The position numbers and the translations under genes are program-made. DNA of 64,000 nucleotides from Myxococcales bacterium (GTDB taxonomy: Bacteria > Myxococcota > Myxococcia > Myxococcales > Anaeromyxobacteraceae): contig JAJZQX010000008.1 of NCBI GenBank assembly GCA_021806645.1, positions 124,001-188,000 of the forward strand. Reading direction: 5' to 3'. A model generated the notes under the pieces. The model saw only the letters and a list, made by a program, of their open reading frames with translations. It was not told the origin of the DNA and ran no database searches. Position 1 is the stretch's first letter. Each line of letters begins with the position of its first letter. This document shows positions 17,648 to 27,079 of this stretch, piece by piece.

Positions 17648-17653
17648 TACGCT
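17648..17653 (+). promoter_or_regulatory. Leaderless-type -10 element
   Basis: TACGCT ends six bases before the ATG at 17660, putting the transcription start at or next to the start codon. TTGCAC lies 18 bases upstream as a possible -35 box. No Shine-Dalgarno sits at a usable distance. Confidence 0.45.
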
Positions 17654-17659
17654 TCCCCG

Positions 17660-19144
17660 ATGAGATTCGTCTGTGACCGGTGCGGGAAGAAGTACGCCAC
17701 CGCGGGGGACCCGGCGCCTGGCAAGGTCTACAAGCTCAAGTGCAGGGCCTGTGGCCACCTCATCGTCGTGAAGGGTCAGGCCGGGACCGTGACCGGGATC
17801 CCGGCGGTCACCGCCGCCGAGGCCGACTCCGCCACGCAGATGCAGGAGCCGGCCCACACCCCGGTGCCGGCGGCCACCGAGGTCGAGCTGCAGATCGACC
17901 CCGAACCGGCCACCACGCCACGGCCCGGTGCCTACACCGCCGTCTCGGAGCAGCAGCCCGAGCCGATCTCCGACGGCGCCATCGAGCCGCTGCCGCCGGC
18001 GGCCGGTGGCGAACCGGCGCCGCTGCCTCCCGAGGTGGCCATGGCCGTCGACGCCGCCGCGGGCGCGCCGGAGCCGGAGCCGGAGCCTGAGCCGGAGCCC
18101 CTGGCGCCACAGCTCGGCACGGAGGAGCTGCCCGAGGCGTCGCCGATGCTGCTCGACCCGGCGCTGGCGCCCCCGTCGCCCGAGAAGGACGAGCTGGCCG
18201 ACTTCGCCGCCGCGGCCGCCGAGGTGATGGCGGCGCCGAGCCCAGTAGCCGCGGGCCAGGCCGGAGACCCGGGATTCGTCGAGCTCTTCGGCAACGACGC
18301 CGCGAGGAGCCCGGCGTCGGATCCGTTCGCAGCGGCTGCCCGTGCTTCCCTCCCCGACACCTGGGCGGGGGCGACGCCGGGCGCCGCCCAGCCCGCGCCA
18401 AGGCCCGTTCCAACGGCGCCGGCGCCGGTCAAGGCCAGGCCCCAGAAGAGCAGCCTGAGCGGCGTGCCCGTCGCCATCATCGGGGTGGGGATGCTGGCGC
18501 TCATCGGCATCACCGCCTACGCGCTGCTCGGGCGCGCCGGCTCGCCGCCACCGGTCGCGATGGCGACCAGGCCCGAGCCCCTCCCAGCACCACCGAAGGC
18601 GCCGGAGCCCGAGGCGACGCCCGCCACGCCGGAGCCGGTGGCCGACGAGCAACCCAGGCCGGCAGCCGAGCCCAGGGTGGCGGAGAAGAAGCCCGAGCCG
18701 AAGCAGGAGCCGAGAGCCAGGCAGCCAGAACGGAGGGCCGAGAGGAAGCCGCCGCCGAAGGTGGTGGAGAAGAAGCCCGAGCCGCCCAGGCCGCCGCCGG
18801 CGCCCGAGCCGCGCACCGAGACCCGCGACGTGGAACTGCCGGACGCCGGCGAGGCGCTGAGCCAGGACGTGGTGAACCGGGTGGTCGGGGCCAACCGGAA
18901 GGCCTTCGGCACCTGCATCGCCGCCGCCGGCAGCTCCGACGTCAAGCTCGATGGCCGCCGGGTGGCGCTCCGGATCACAGTCAACACCAACGGCACCGTC
19001 ACCTACCCGACGCTCGACGACCAGTCGCTCAACGCCACCGAGATGGGCCAGTGCCTGAAGAGCGCGGCGCGGCTCATGATCTTCCCCAAGTTCAAGGGCG
19101 ATCCGTTCCACTACGAGTTGCCGCTGATCCTCACCGGGAACTGA
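17660..19144 (+). CDS. AgmX/TonB-like protein with N-terminal zinc ribbon
   Basis: 494 residues. The start at 17660 begins a four-Cys zinc ribbon of the MJ0042 type (CDRCGKKY, then CRACGHLIVV). A long acidic Pro/Ala/Glu-rich cytoplasmic linker runs to one membrane helix near residue 275 (VPVAIIGVGMLALIGITAYALL). A Pro/Glu/Lys-rich periplasmic spacer follows. The last 110 residues form a TonB-like domain like that of AgmX of Myxococcus (DVVNRVVGANRKAFGTCIAA; VALRITVNTNGTVTYP). Probably spans the periplasm and transmits energy or force to an envelope partner. A paralogue of the same plan is at 42564-43715. Confidence 0.82.
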   Translation: MRFVCDRCGKKYATAGDPAPGKVYKLKCRACGHLIVVKGQAGTVTGIPAVTAAEADSATQMQEPAHTPVPAATEVELQIDPEPATTPRPGAYTAVSEQQPEPISDGAIEPLPPAAGGEPAPLPPEVAMAVDAAAGAPEPEPEPEPEPLAPQLGTEELPEASPMLLDPALAPPSPEKDELADFAAAAAEVMAAPSPVAAGQAGDPGFVELFGNDAARSPASDPFAAAARASLPDTWAGATPGAAQPAPRPVPTAPAPVKARPQKSSLSGVPVAIIGVGMLALIGITAYALLGRAGSPPPVAMATRPEPLPAPPKAPEPEATPATPEPVADEQPRPAAEPRVAEKKPEPKQEPRARQPERRAERKPPPKVVEKKPEPPRPPPAPEPRTETRDVELPDAGEALSQDVVNRVVGANRKAFGTCIAAAGSSDVKLDGRRVALRITVNTNGTVTYPTLDDQSLNATEMGQCLKSAARLMIFPKFKGDPFHYELPLILTGN

Positions 19145-19181
19145 GCGCGCACCGCCTCGCGTCGGGGCGCCGCGCGGCGAC

Positions 19182-22100
19182 TCAGAACTGGATCGCCCGC
19201 GCCCCGGCCGCCTGCCGGCGGAACCGCTCCAGCCAACCCGCGCCGGAGAGCCGCTCCGCCAGCGCCACCACCAGGTGCTGGGCCGTGACGCCGAGCGGCC
19301 GGTTGCGCCCCAGCCCCTGCACGCACGACGGGCAGTTGGTGAGGATGGTGGCCGTGCGCTGTCCGTGCATGGCCTCCGCCAGGGCCTCGCGCTTCCGGTG
19401 GAGCATGGCGTCGGTGATGTCGGGACGGGAGAGGGCGAGCGTGCCGGCCTCCGAGCAGCAGTGGCCGACCGGCTCCACCGTGGTGAAGCCGCCGAGCCTG
19501 GCGATCAGGTCGGTGGCCTTGCCGTCGAGCGAGTCGTGGCAGGGGGCGTGGTACAGGTAGTCGCCGCTCCCCTCCACCTTGAGGCCGCCCTCGGCCGCGA
19601 AGGCGGCCACGTCCACCAGCCGGCCGCCGAAGAGCGACGCCGCCCCCATCTGATCGAGCCCCTCGCGGCAGGTGCCGCAGGTGATCACGCAGGCGTCGAA
19701 CTGCAGGTAGGAGAACATCTCGCGGATCTGGCTGAAGAGGATGGTGTCGCGCAGCACCATCCGTGAGTGCTGGTGCTCCCTGGCGTTGGCGTGGTGCGGG
19801 AAGCCGCAGCAGAGGAAGGGTGGGGGCAGCACCACCCGCGTCCCGGTGGAGAGCAGGACGTGCAGCGCCGCCATGGAGATGTGGCTCTGGAGCCGCTCCG
19901 AGCCGCAGCCGGGGAAGTAGAAGACGGTCCGGGCCGCCTCGCCCTCCGGCTCCAGCAGCAGCACCTGGTCGGGCTCGCAGTGGGGGAGCACGTCGTGGAG
20001 CGTCTCGGCCGGCACCGGCGGGACCGGCGAGCGGAGCAACTGGAGCGGGTAGAAGTCCGGGGCCCGGCCGGTGGGCTGGAACGGCCTGGCCAGGGTGCAG
20101 CCGGCCCGCTGCGCCGCCCCACCCAGCCGCACCACCGTGGCGCGGAAGGCGGCGTTGAGCGCCGGCGAGCGGCTGTCGAGGTAGCGGAGCGTGGCGGCGG
20201 TGGCGCCGGCGGTCCGCCTCTGGCCGAAGGTGCCGAGGATGCCGCGCTCCAGCACCGACACCTCTCCGGAGTCGATGTCCACCGGGCAGGGCTTCAGGCA
20301 CTTGTGGCAGATGGTGCAGTGGTCGGCCACCTCCTCCAGCCAGCGCAGCAGCTCGAAGCGGGTGGAGCGCTCGCGCTGGGCGTCGTAGAGGAGCGCCTCG
20401 ATGAGCGCGCCGATGGCCAGGTTCTTGTTGCGCGGGTGGAAGAACATCCCGCGGGCCGGGTGGTAGACGCAGCAGTCGGGCTTGCACTTGCCGCAGCGGA
20501 CGCAGTGGGCGATCGACCTGGCCAGCTCCTCCAGCTGCCCGTGCTGGAGGATGCGCGCCTCCAGCTCCAGCAGGTTGAAGGAGGGCGTGAAGACCCGGTC
20601 GAGCACGTCGAGATCGTCGAGCTTGCCGGGGTTCATCAGGCCGTGGGGGTCGAGGTTCCGCCGGTGGGCGCGAAGCTCCTCGACGCGGCGGGGCTCGAGG
20701 TACTTGAGCTTGGTGATGCCGATGCCGTGCTCGCCCGAGACCACCCCGCCCAGCGCCATGACCCGGGCCATCACCGTGTCGATGACCTGGTCGCAGCGCT
20801 CCAGCATGGGCCGGTCGTTGGAGAGGACCGGCACGTTGACGTGCACGTTGCCGTCGCCGGCGTGCATGTGGGTGGCGATGACGATGCGCCGGTCGCGGAC
20901 CTCCTGGTGGATCCGGTCCAGCTCGGCGGAGAGCTTCGGGTAGCCGCGGACCAGCTCGGCGAGGTCGTGGCGCAGCTCGGCCACCACCGTCACCGCCCGC
21001 AGCGCCTTGACGTCGGCGACGGCCAGCGCGGCGCGGGCCTGCCGGCAGCGGGCCTGGGCGGCCGGGATCTTGGCCAGCAGCCACTCCGGGTCGTCCTGCC
21101 CGGCGGTGGCGGCCCGCAGCAGCGCCTCGGCGCGATCCACGAACCGCCCCTGCGCGAACCGCTCCTCCTCCACGTTGAGGGCGTCGGTGAAGCGGGCGAA
21201 CTCGGCCAGCGCGGTGAGCGGGAGCACCACGTCCTCGTTCATCTTGAAGGCGTTGGTGCGCCGGGCGATGGCGCCCAGCTTCTTGCGGTCGGCCCAGAAG
21301 GCCTTGGCCTGGGCGGCGTCGCGGGCCTCGAAGAGCAGGGTGTTGGGGTGCGGTTCGAGGATGGCGCGGACCGTGGCCACGCCCCGGGCCGCCTCCTCCG
21401 CCGAGTGGCCCACCACGTCGACCAGCAGGACCGCCCTGGGCGTCTCCGCCCGCGGGGCCTTGACCTCGTAGCCGATGGCCCGCACGTACTCGTCGTCGAA
21501 GTGCTCGAGCGCCATGAGCGCTTCCCGCCCCTGGTTGGGGAAGGGGAAGGCGCTGGAGAGCTGGAGGATGACCTGGCTGGCCTCCTCCATGTCGGGCCCG
21601 AAGAACTCCAGGCAGAGGGTCCGCTTCGCCTCGTATTCCGGGTAGAGGATGAACTCGGCCGAGGTGATGACGCCGTCGGTCCCCTCCTTCTGCAGGCCGG
21701 GGACGCCGCCCAGCGCCTTGTTGGTGATGTCCTTCCAGAGCCCCTTCTTGCGGATCTCGCCGCCGGAGAGGGCGATCCGCTTCACCGCGGCGCCGTCCTC
21801 ATCGAGCACGTCGAAGGTGACGGTGTCCTCGGGCAGGATCTTGCGGAGCTGGTGGTCGGCGCGACGCACCGTCCAGCGGCGGCCGCTCGGCATCGCCATC
21901 CGCCACGAGAGCAGGTTGTCGATGCAGGTGCCCCAGAGCACGCAGTCCTTGCCGCCGGCGTTCTCGGCGATGTTGCCGCCCACCGTGCAGGCCCAGGCGC
22001 TGGTCGGATCGGTGGCGAAGACCAGGCCGCGCTCGCCGGCGTACTCCATGGCCTTCTCGGTGACGACGCCCGCCTCCAGCTCCAGCACGTGGGCGCCGGC

Positions 22101-22814
22101 CGTGGTGCCGTCGCGCAGCGTGAGGTCGCGCCGGGAGAGGCCGCGGATCCGGTTGAGCTTCTCGGTGTTGACCACCACGCAGTCGGCCCGCAGCGGCACG
22201 GCGCCGCCGGTCAAGCCGGTGCCGGCGCCGCGCGGGATGGCCTTCAGGCCCAGGCGGGCGATGGCCGCCAGGGTCGGCGCCACCTGCGCCTCGTCGTCTG
22301 GCATCACCACCGCCACCGGGAGGTGGAGCCGCCAGTCGGTGGCGTCGGTGGCGTGGGAGACCAGCGTGAAGGGGTCGAAGAGGACGTTCTCCTTGCCGGC
22401 CACCGCCCCCAGCTCGCGCGCCATCCGCCGGCGCAGGTCGGGGAGGCCGTCCACGTCGGCGCGGAAGCGGGTCACCAGCGCCCTGCAGGCGGCCAGCACC
22501 TCCAGCACCAGCGGCTCGCCGGCGGCGCCCCGGTCGATCACGGCCAGGTCCTTCTCGATGTGCTCCATCAGCCGGCGCCGGCGGCGGGGCGAGTCCACCA
22601 GCTCCTGCAGCAGGAAGGCGTTGCGCCGGTGGACCAGGATCTCGCCCAGCACCCGCAGGAGCAGCCGCGCGGAGCGGCCGGTGACGCGCCGGGCCCGGAG
22701 CTGCTCCAGCCGGGTCCAGACCTCGCCGCCGAGCAGGAAGGCGACGGCCTGTCGGTCGTCGGCCGAGGTGTAGTTGAAGGGGATCTCGCGTGGCGTGGCG
22801 GCTGGTTCGGTCAT
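19182..22814 (-). CDS. Large FAD-linked oxidase fused to Fe-S/CCG domains
   Basis: 1210 residues, from the ATG at 22814. An N-terminal region of about 130 residues resembles DUF3683. Then comes a GlcD/Dld-type FAD-binding domain (IPRGAGTGLTGGAVPL) and the FAD-oxidase C-terminal domain with HMHAGDGNVHVNVPV. Two 4Fe-4S motifs follow (CVRCGKCKPDC near 769, CTICHKCLKPCP near 831). The HdrD/GlpC-like CCG part has GCGSERL near 965, CCGFPHH near 1000, ITCGTC near 1043 and HCCSEAG near 1115. It joins in one chain what D-lactate or glycolate oxidases split into two or three subunits, so a 2-hydroxyacid dehydrogenase feeding quinones is likely; the substrate is not fixed. TATTCT at 22855-22860 may be its -10 box. 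Confidence 0.88.
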   Translation of the reverse strand: MTEPAATPREIPFNYTSADDRQAVAFLLGGEVWTRLEQLRARRVTGRSARLLLRVLGEILVHRRNAFLLQELVDSPRRRRRLMEHIEKDLAVIDRGAAGEPLVLEVLAACRALVTRFRADVDGLPDLRRRMARELGAVAGKENVLFDPFTLVSHATDATDWRLHLPVAVVMPDDEAQVAPTLAAIARLGLKAIPRGAGTGLTGGAVPLRADCVVVNTEKLNRIRGLSRRDLTLRDGTTAGAHVLELEAGVVTEKAMEYAGERGLVFATDPTSAWACTVGGNIAENAGGKDCVLWGTCIDNLLSWRMAMPSGRRWTVRRADHQLRKILPEDTVTFDVLDEDGAAVKRIALSGGEIRKKGLWKDITNKALGGVPGLQKEGTDGVITSAEFILYPEYEAKRTLCLEFFGPDMEEASQVILQLSSAFPFPNQGREALMALEHFDDEYVRAIGYEVKAPRAETPRAVLLVDVVGHSAEEAARGVATVRAILEPHPNTLLFEARDAAQAKAFWADRKKLGAIARRTNAFKMNEDVVLPLTALAEFARFTDALNVEEERFAQGRFVDRAEALLRAATAGQDDPEWLLAKIPAAQARCRQARAALAVADVKALRAVTVVAELRHDLAELVRGYPKLSAELDRIHQEVRDRRIVIATHMHAGDGNVHVNVPVLSNDRPMLERCDQVIDTVMARVMALGGVVSGEHGIGITKLKYLEPRRVEELRAHRRNLDPHGLMNPGKLDDLDVLDRVFTPSFNLLELEARILQHGQLEELARSIAHCVRCGKCKPDCCVYHPARGMFFHPRNKNLAIGALIEALLYDAQRERSTRFELLRWLEEVADHCTICHKCLKPCPVDIDSGEVSVLERGILGTFGQRRTAGATAATLRYLDSRSPALNAAFRATVVRLGGAAQRAGCTLARPFQPTGRAPDFYPLQLLRSPVPPVPAETLHDVLPHCEPDQVLLLEPEGEAARTVFYFPGCGSERLQSHISMAALHVLLSTGTRVVLPPPFLCCGFPHHANAREHQHSRMVLRDTILFSQIREMFSYLQFDACVITCGTCREGLDQMGAASLFGGRLVDVAAFAAEGGLKVEGSGDYLYHAPCHDSLDGKATDLIARLGGFTTVEPVGHCCSEAGTLALSRPDITDAMLHRKREALAEAMHGQRTATILTNCPSCVQGLGRNRPLGVTAQHLVVALAERLSGAGWLERFRRQAAGARAIQF

Positions 22815-22989
22815 CGGGAGCGGGGCGGGTCGCCGACGGGCGCCGGGGGGTGGGAGAATACCACCGGCCCCGGTGCCTCGTGGCGCCTGTCGCGGCGCGG
22901 CGGGAGGGAAAACCCGCCTACCAGCTTCCGCCCCGACCCCGGTCTTGGCCCATGCCGCGCCCACGACCCGCCGCCGTCCTCACGGGGCC

Positions 22990-23019
22990 TTGCCATCGAA
23001 GCCGCGCCGGTGCTCTCAT
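22990..23019 (+). promoter_or_regulatory. Possible sigma70-type promoter for bacteriohemerythrin
   Basis: TTGCCA (22990-22995), an 18-base spacer and TCTCAT (23014-23019) match five and four of six consensus bases. The predicted start near 23026 would favour the ATG at 23039 over the in-frame GTG at 23021. Confidence 0.35.
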
Positions 23020-23038
23020 CGTGAACCGGGGCGTGCGC

Positions 23039-23437
23039 ATGCCGTTCGTCTGGACCGACAGCCTGGAACTCGGGATCGAGGAGGTCGACGAGCAGCACCG
23101 CGAGCTCTTTCGCCGGGGTGAGCGGCTCTACCACGCCCTGCTCCACGGACAGCCGGCCGGCGCCGAGTTGATGCTCGGGTCCTTCCGCGACTTCGTCCTC
23201 TCCCACTTCGAGTTCGAGGAGCGCTGGATGCGCCGGACGGACTTCCCGTCGCTGGCGGCGCACTGCGAAGCCCACCGCGACTTCGCCAAGCGGCTGCACC
23301 GTGTGACCGGCGAGTACCGGCGCCATGGACCGACCGCCGAGGTGGCCGAGACGCTCCGCGTCTGGCTGGAGGCCTGGCTGCGCGAGCACATCGGCGGCGC
23401 TGACCGGGCCCTGGGACACTGGGCGACGACCCACTAG
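23039..23437 (+). CDS. Bacteriohemerythrin
   Basis: 132 residues beginning MPFVWTDSLELGIEEVDEQH, a single hemerythrin domain near the usual 130. All di-iron ligands are seen in order: His in DEQH, His and Glu in SHFEFEERW, two His in HCEAHRDF, and His and Asp in REHIGGAD. It should bind O2 reversibly in the cytoplasm for oxygen storage, sensing or delivery to oxidases, which fits a facultative anaerobe with multiheme cytochromes. An in-frame GTG at 23021 is an alternative start. Divergent from the large flavin oxidoreductase. Confidence 0.93.
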   Translation: MPFVWTDSLELGIEEVDEQHRELFRRGERLYHALLHGQPAGAELMLGSFRDFVLSHFEFEERWMRRTDFPSLAAHCEAHRDFAKRLHRVTGEYRRHGPTAEVAETLRVWLEAWLREHIGGADRALGHWATTH

Positions 23438-23460
23438 TCGGGCGTTGACACCGGAATCGC

Positions 23461-23474
23461 CGCGACACGTCGCG
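23461..23474. promoter_or_regulatory. 14-base palindrome upstream of pyruvate carboxylase
   Basis: CGCGAC-AC-GTCGCG is a perfect inverted repeat about 100 bases before the pyc start and 13 bases after a TTGACA box (23448 region) that lacks a good -10. It could be an operator; the GC-rich background makes chance possible. Confidence 0.25.
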
Positions 23475-23572
23475 AAGTGCTCGACTTACCGCGCGCCGGC
23501 GTGTTCTCCTTCGTCCCCCGACGCACCCCCACTGACGGCGCCGGCTTGCCCGGCCCCACGCATGGAGTTGTC

Positions 23573-26500
23573 ATGACGGTCCCGTTTCGCCGGGTCCTGG
23601 CCGCCAATCGCGGCGAGATCGCCATCCGCATCTTCAGGGCCTGCACCGAGCTGGGCATCCAGACGGTCGCCATCTACTCGGAGGAGGACCGGCTCTCCCT
23701 CCACCGCTACAAGGCCGACGAGGCCTACCTGGTCGGCAAGGGCAAGCCCCCCGTGGACGCCTACCTCGGCATCGACGAGATCGTGGGGCTGGCCAGGAGG
23801 CTGGAGATCGACGCCATCCACCCTGGATACGGGTTCCTCTCCGAGAACGCCAACTTCGCCGAGGCCTGCGAGCAGGCCGGCATCGTCTTCATCGGCCCCA
23901 CCGCCGACATGCAGCGCAAGCTGGGCGACAAGGTGGCCGGGCGCAAGGCGGCCATCGCCGCGGGCGTGCCGGTGGTGCCGGGCACGCCCGAGCCGGTGCT
24001 CCACGACGAGGAGGCGCTGGTCTTCGCCCGCCAGCACGGCTATCCGATCATCGTCAAGGCGGCCGGCGGCGGCGGCGGGCGCGGCATGCGCGTGGCCCGG
24101 AGCCAGAAGGAGCTGCTCGACGGGTTGATCAGCGCCCGGAGCGAGGCCAAGGCCGCCTTCGGCAATGCCGCCGTCTTCCTGGAGCGGTACATCGAGCGGC
24201 CCAAGCACATCGAGGTGCAGGTGCTGGGCGACCAGCACGGCAACCTGGTCCACCTCTTCGAGCGGGACTGCTCGGTGCAGCGCCGCCACCAGAAGGTGGT
24301 CGAGTTCGCGCCCTCGCTGGCCATCACCCCGGCGCAGCGCGAGGCCATCTGCGCCGACGCCCTCAAGATCGCCCGCTCGGTCGGCTACCGGAACGCCGGC
24401 ACATGGGAGTTCCTGCTCGACCAGGAGGGGCACCACTACTTCATCGAGGTGAACCCCCGCATCCAGGTGGAGCACACCGTCACCGAGCTGATCACCGGCC
24501 GCAACCTGGTGCAGGCGCAGATCCTCGTCGCCCAGGGCAAGAAGCTCTCGGATCCGGAGATCGCCATCGGCAGCCAGGCCGACGTGCAGATGCGCGGCTT
24601 CGCCATCCAGTGCCGCATCACCACCGAGGACGCGCAGAACGGCTTCGCCCCCGACTACGGGGTGCTCAAGGCCTACCGCTCTCCGGGTGGCGCCGGGGTG
24701 CGGCTCGACGCCGGCTCGGCCTACGGCGGCGCGGTCATCACCCCCCACTACGACTCGCTGCTGGTGAAGGTCTCGACCTGGGGGCTGCGCTTCGACGCCG
24801 CCGCCAGCGTGATGCGCCGCTGCCTGGCCGAGTTCCGCATCCGCGGCGTGAAGACCAACATCCCGTTCCTGGAGAACGTGATGCGCCACCAGGTCTTCCT
24901 GGAGGGCAAGTGCGACACCTCCTTCATCGAGGCCCACCCCGAGCTCATGGTGGTGCCGCAGAAGAAGGACCGGGCCACCAAGCTGCTCAAGTTCCTCTCC
25001 GAGGTGACCGTCAACGGCTCGCCCGGCGTGGCCAGGCCGCTCCGGTCGTCCGAGCTCCACGAGGCGCGGCCGCCCCAGGTGGATCTCACCCGCCCGCCGC
25101 CGGCCGGCACCCGGCAGATCCTCGACCAGCGCGGCCCCGAGGGGCTGGCCAGGTGGGTGCTGGAGCACGAGGGGCTGCTCTTCACCGACACCACCATGCG
25201 CGACGCGCACCAGTCGCTGCTGGCGACCCGGGTGCGGACCCACGACCTGCTCAAGGTGGCCCCGGCCACGGCACGGCTCGGCGCCGGCCTCTTCTCGCTG
25301 GAGTGCTGGGGTGGCGCCACCTTCGACGTGGCCATGCGGTTCCTCAAGGAGGACCCGTGGGCGCGGCTCCACGCCCTCCGCGCCGAGATCCCCAACATCC
25401 TCTTCCAGATGCTGCTGCGCGGCTCCAACGCCGTCGGCTACACCAACTACCCGGACAACGTGGTCGAGAAGTTCGTCCACGAGGCGGCGGTGAGCGGCGT
25501 CGACGTCTTCCGCGTCTTCGACTCGCTCAACTGGACCAGGGGTATGACGGTCGCCTGCGAGGCGGTGCGCAAGGAGAACAAGGTCCTGGAGGCGGCGCTC
25601 TGCTACACCGGCGACATCACCGATCCGTCCCGCACCAAGTACCCGCTGGCCTACTACGTGAAGCTGGCCAGGGAGCTGGAGCGGATGGGCGCCCACATGC
25701 TCGCCGTCAAGGACATGGCGGGGCTGCTCAAGCCCTTCGCGGCCGGGCAGCTGGTCAAGGCGCTCAAGCAGGAGGTGGGCATCCCCATCCACCTCCACAC
25801 CCACGACACCTCCGGCGTCTCGGCGGCCAGCATCCTGGAGGCCACCCGGGCCGGCGTCGACGTGGTGGACGCGGCGCTCTCGTCGCTCTCGGGGCTCACC
25901 GCGCAGCCCAACCTCAACTCGCTGGTGGCGGTGCTGGCCGGCAGCGAGTGGGACCCGAAGCTCGACCAGGACGGACTGCAGCAGCTGGCCAACTACTGGG
26001 AGGGGGTCCGTGAGTTCTACGCGCCCTTCGAGTCGGGCCTGAAGAGCGGCACCGCCGAGGTCTACCGCCACGAGATCCCCGGCGGCCAGTACTCCAACTA
26101 CAAGCCGCAGGTGGCCGGGCTCGGCCTCCTCGACCGGTGGGAGGAGTGCAAGGACATGTACCGGAAGGTGAACCTGCTGTTCGGCGATCTCGTCAAGGTC
26201 ACGCCGTCGTCCAAGGTGGTGGGCGACATGGCGATGTTCCTGGTGAAGAACAACCTGCAGCCTTCGGACCTCTTCACCGAGAAGGGGGCCGACCTGGCCT
26301 TCCCCGAGTCGGTGATCGGGCTCGCCAAGGGGATGCTGGGCCAGCCCTACGGCGGGTTCCCGCCCGCGCTGCAGAAGGTCATCCTCAAGGGCGTGGAGCC
26401 GATCACCCACCGGCCCGGCGAGCTGATCGAGCCGGCCGACCTGGAGGCGGAGCGCAAGAAGGCCGCCGACAAGACCGGCCAGCCGGTGGACGACAAGGCG

Positions 26501-27019
26501 CTGGCCTCGTGGCTGCTCTACCCCAACGTCTACCCGGAGCTGGCGCGCCACGCCGAGGAGTTCTCCGACACCTCGGTCATCCCCACGCCGGTCTTCTTCT
26601 ACGGCCTCGAGGCCGGGCAGGAGACCAGTCTGGAGATCGAGGCCGGCAAGACGCTCATCGTGAAGCTGGTGACGGTGGGCAAGCTTCGGCCCGACGGCAC
26701 CCGCGACCTCTTCTTCGAGCTGAACGGCGAGGGGCGAACCGTCACCGTCCGCGACCAGGCGGCCTCCAGCGGCGTCGCGGTCCGGCCGAAGGCCGACAAG
26801 GGGAACGCCACCCACCTGGGCGCGCCCATGCCGGGCAAGGTCCTGAAGGTGAACGTCAAGGCCGGCGACGTGGTGAAGGCCGGCGCGGTGCTGCTGGTCA
26901 CCGAGGCGATGAAGATGGAGACCAACGTGAAGGCCAAGGCCGACTGCGCGGTGGCCGAGGTGAAGTTCAAGGAGGGTGACAAGGTCGAGAAGGATGACCT
27001 GATCATCGTCCTGGCCTAG
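23573..27019 (+). CDS. pyc: Pyruvate carboxylase, single chain
   Basis: 1148 residues, full length for the one-polypeptide enzyme that makes oxaloacetate from pyruvate, bicarbonate and ATP. Biotin carboxylase comes first (residues about 5-460: ANRGEIAIRIFRAC, AAGGGGGRGMRV, EVNPRIQVEHTVTE). The carboxyltransferase starts near 537 (LFTDTTMRDAHQSLLATRVR) with the metal-site HLHTHDTSG near 740. The biotin-carrier domain ends the chain with EAMKMET, the biotinylated Lys being K1114. The ATG at 23573 gives the conserved N-terminus; no strong Shine-Dalgarno is seen. It supplies the TCA cycle and gluconeogenesis. Confidence 0.97.
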   Translation: MTVPFRRVLAANRGEIAIRIFRACTELGIQTVAIYSEEDRLSLHRYKADEAYLVGKGKPPVDAYLGIDEIVGLARRLEIDAIHPGYGFLSENANFAEACEQAGIVFIGPTADMQRKLGDKVAGRKAAIAAGVPVVPGTPEPVLHDEEALVFARQHGYPIIVKAAGGGGGRGMRVARSQKELLDGLISARSEAKAAFGNAAVFLERYIERPKHIEVQVLGDQHGNLVHLFERDCSVQRRHQKVVEFAPSLAITPAQREAICADALKIARSVGYRNAGTWEFLLDQEGHHYFIEVNPRIQVEHTVTELITGRNLVQAQILVAQGKKLSDPEIAIGSQADVQMRGFAIQCRITTEDAQNGFAPDYGVLKAYRSPGGAGVRLDAGSAYGGAVITPHYDSLLVKVSTWGLRFDAAASVMRRCLAEFRIRGVKTNIPFLENVMRHQVFLEGKCDTSFIEAHPELMVVPQKKDRATKLLKFLSEVTVNGSPGVARPLRSSELHEARPPQVDLTRPPPAGTRQILDQRGPEGLARWVLEHEGLLFTDTTMRDAHQSLLATRVRTHDLLKVAPATARLGAGLFSLECWGGATFDVAMRFLKEDPWARLHALRAEIPNILFQMLLRGSNAVGYTNYPDNVVEKFVHEAAVSGVDVFRVFDSLNWTRGMTVACEAVRKENKVLEAALCYTGDITDPSRTKYPLAYYVKLARELERMGAHMLAVKDMAGLLKPFAAGQLVKALKQEVGIPIHLHTHDTSGVSAASILEATRAGVDVVDAALSSLSGLTAQPNLNSLVAVLAGSEWDPKLDQDGLQQLANYWEGVREFYAPFESGLKSGTAEVYRHEIPGGQYSNYKPQVAGLGLLDRWEECKDMYRKVNLLFGDLVKVTPSSKVVGDMAMFLVKNNLQPSDLFTEKGADLAFPESVIGLAKGMLGQPYGGFPPALQKVILKGVEPITHRPGELIEPADLEAERKKAADKTGQPVDDKALASWLLYPNVYPELARHAEEFSDTSVIPTPVFFYGLEAGQETSLEIEAGKTLIVKLVTVGKLRPDGTRDLFFELNGEGRTVTVRDQAASSGVAVRPKADKGNATHLGAPMPGKVLKVNVKAGDVVKAGAVLLVTEAMKMETNVKAKADCAVAEVKFKEGDKVEKDDLIIVLA

Positions 27020-27046
27020 GGGCCGGCGTCCCGGGCGAAACGGTGG

Positions 27047-27065
27047 CGCCGGGCCTGGCCCGGCG
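27047..27065. other. Hairpin between pyc and the quinone oxidoreductase
   Basis: CGCCGGGC and GCCCGGCG pair perfectly around a 3-base loop, ending five bases before the GGAGGG ribosome-binding site of the next gene. It may end transcription poorly or control access to that site; no T-run. Confidence 0.3.
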
Positions 27066-27079
27066 GCATGGAGGGAACC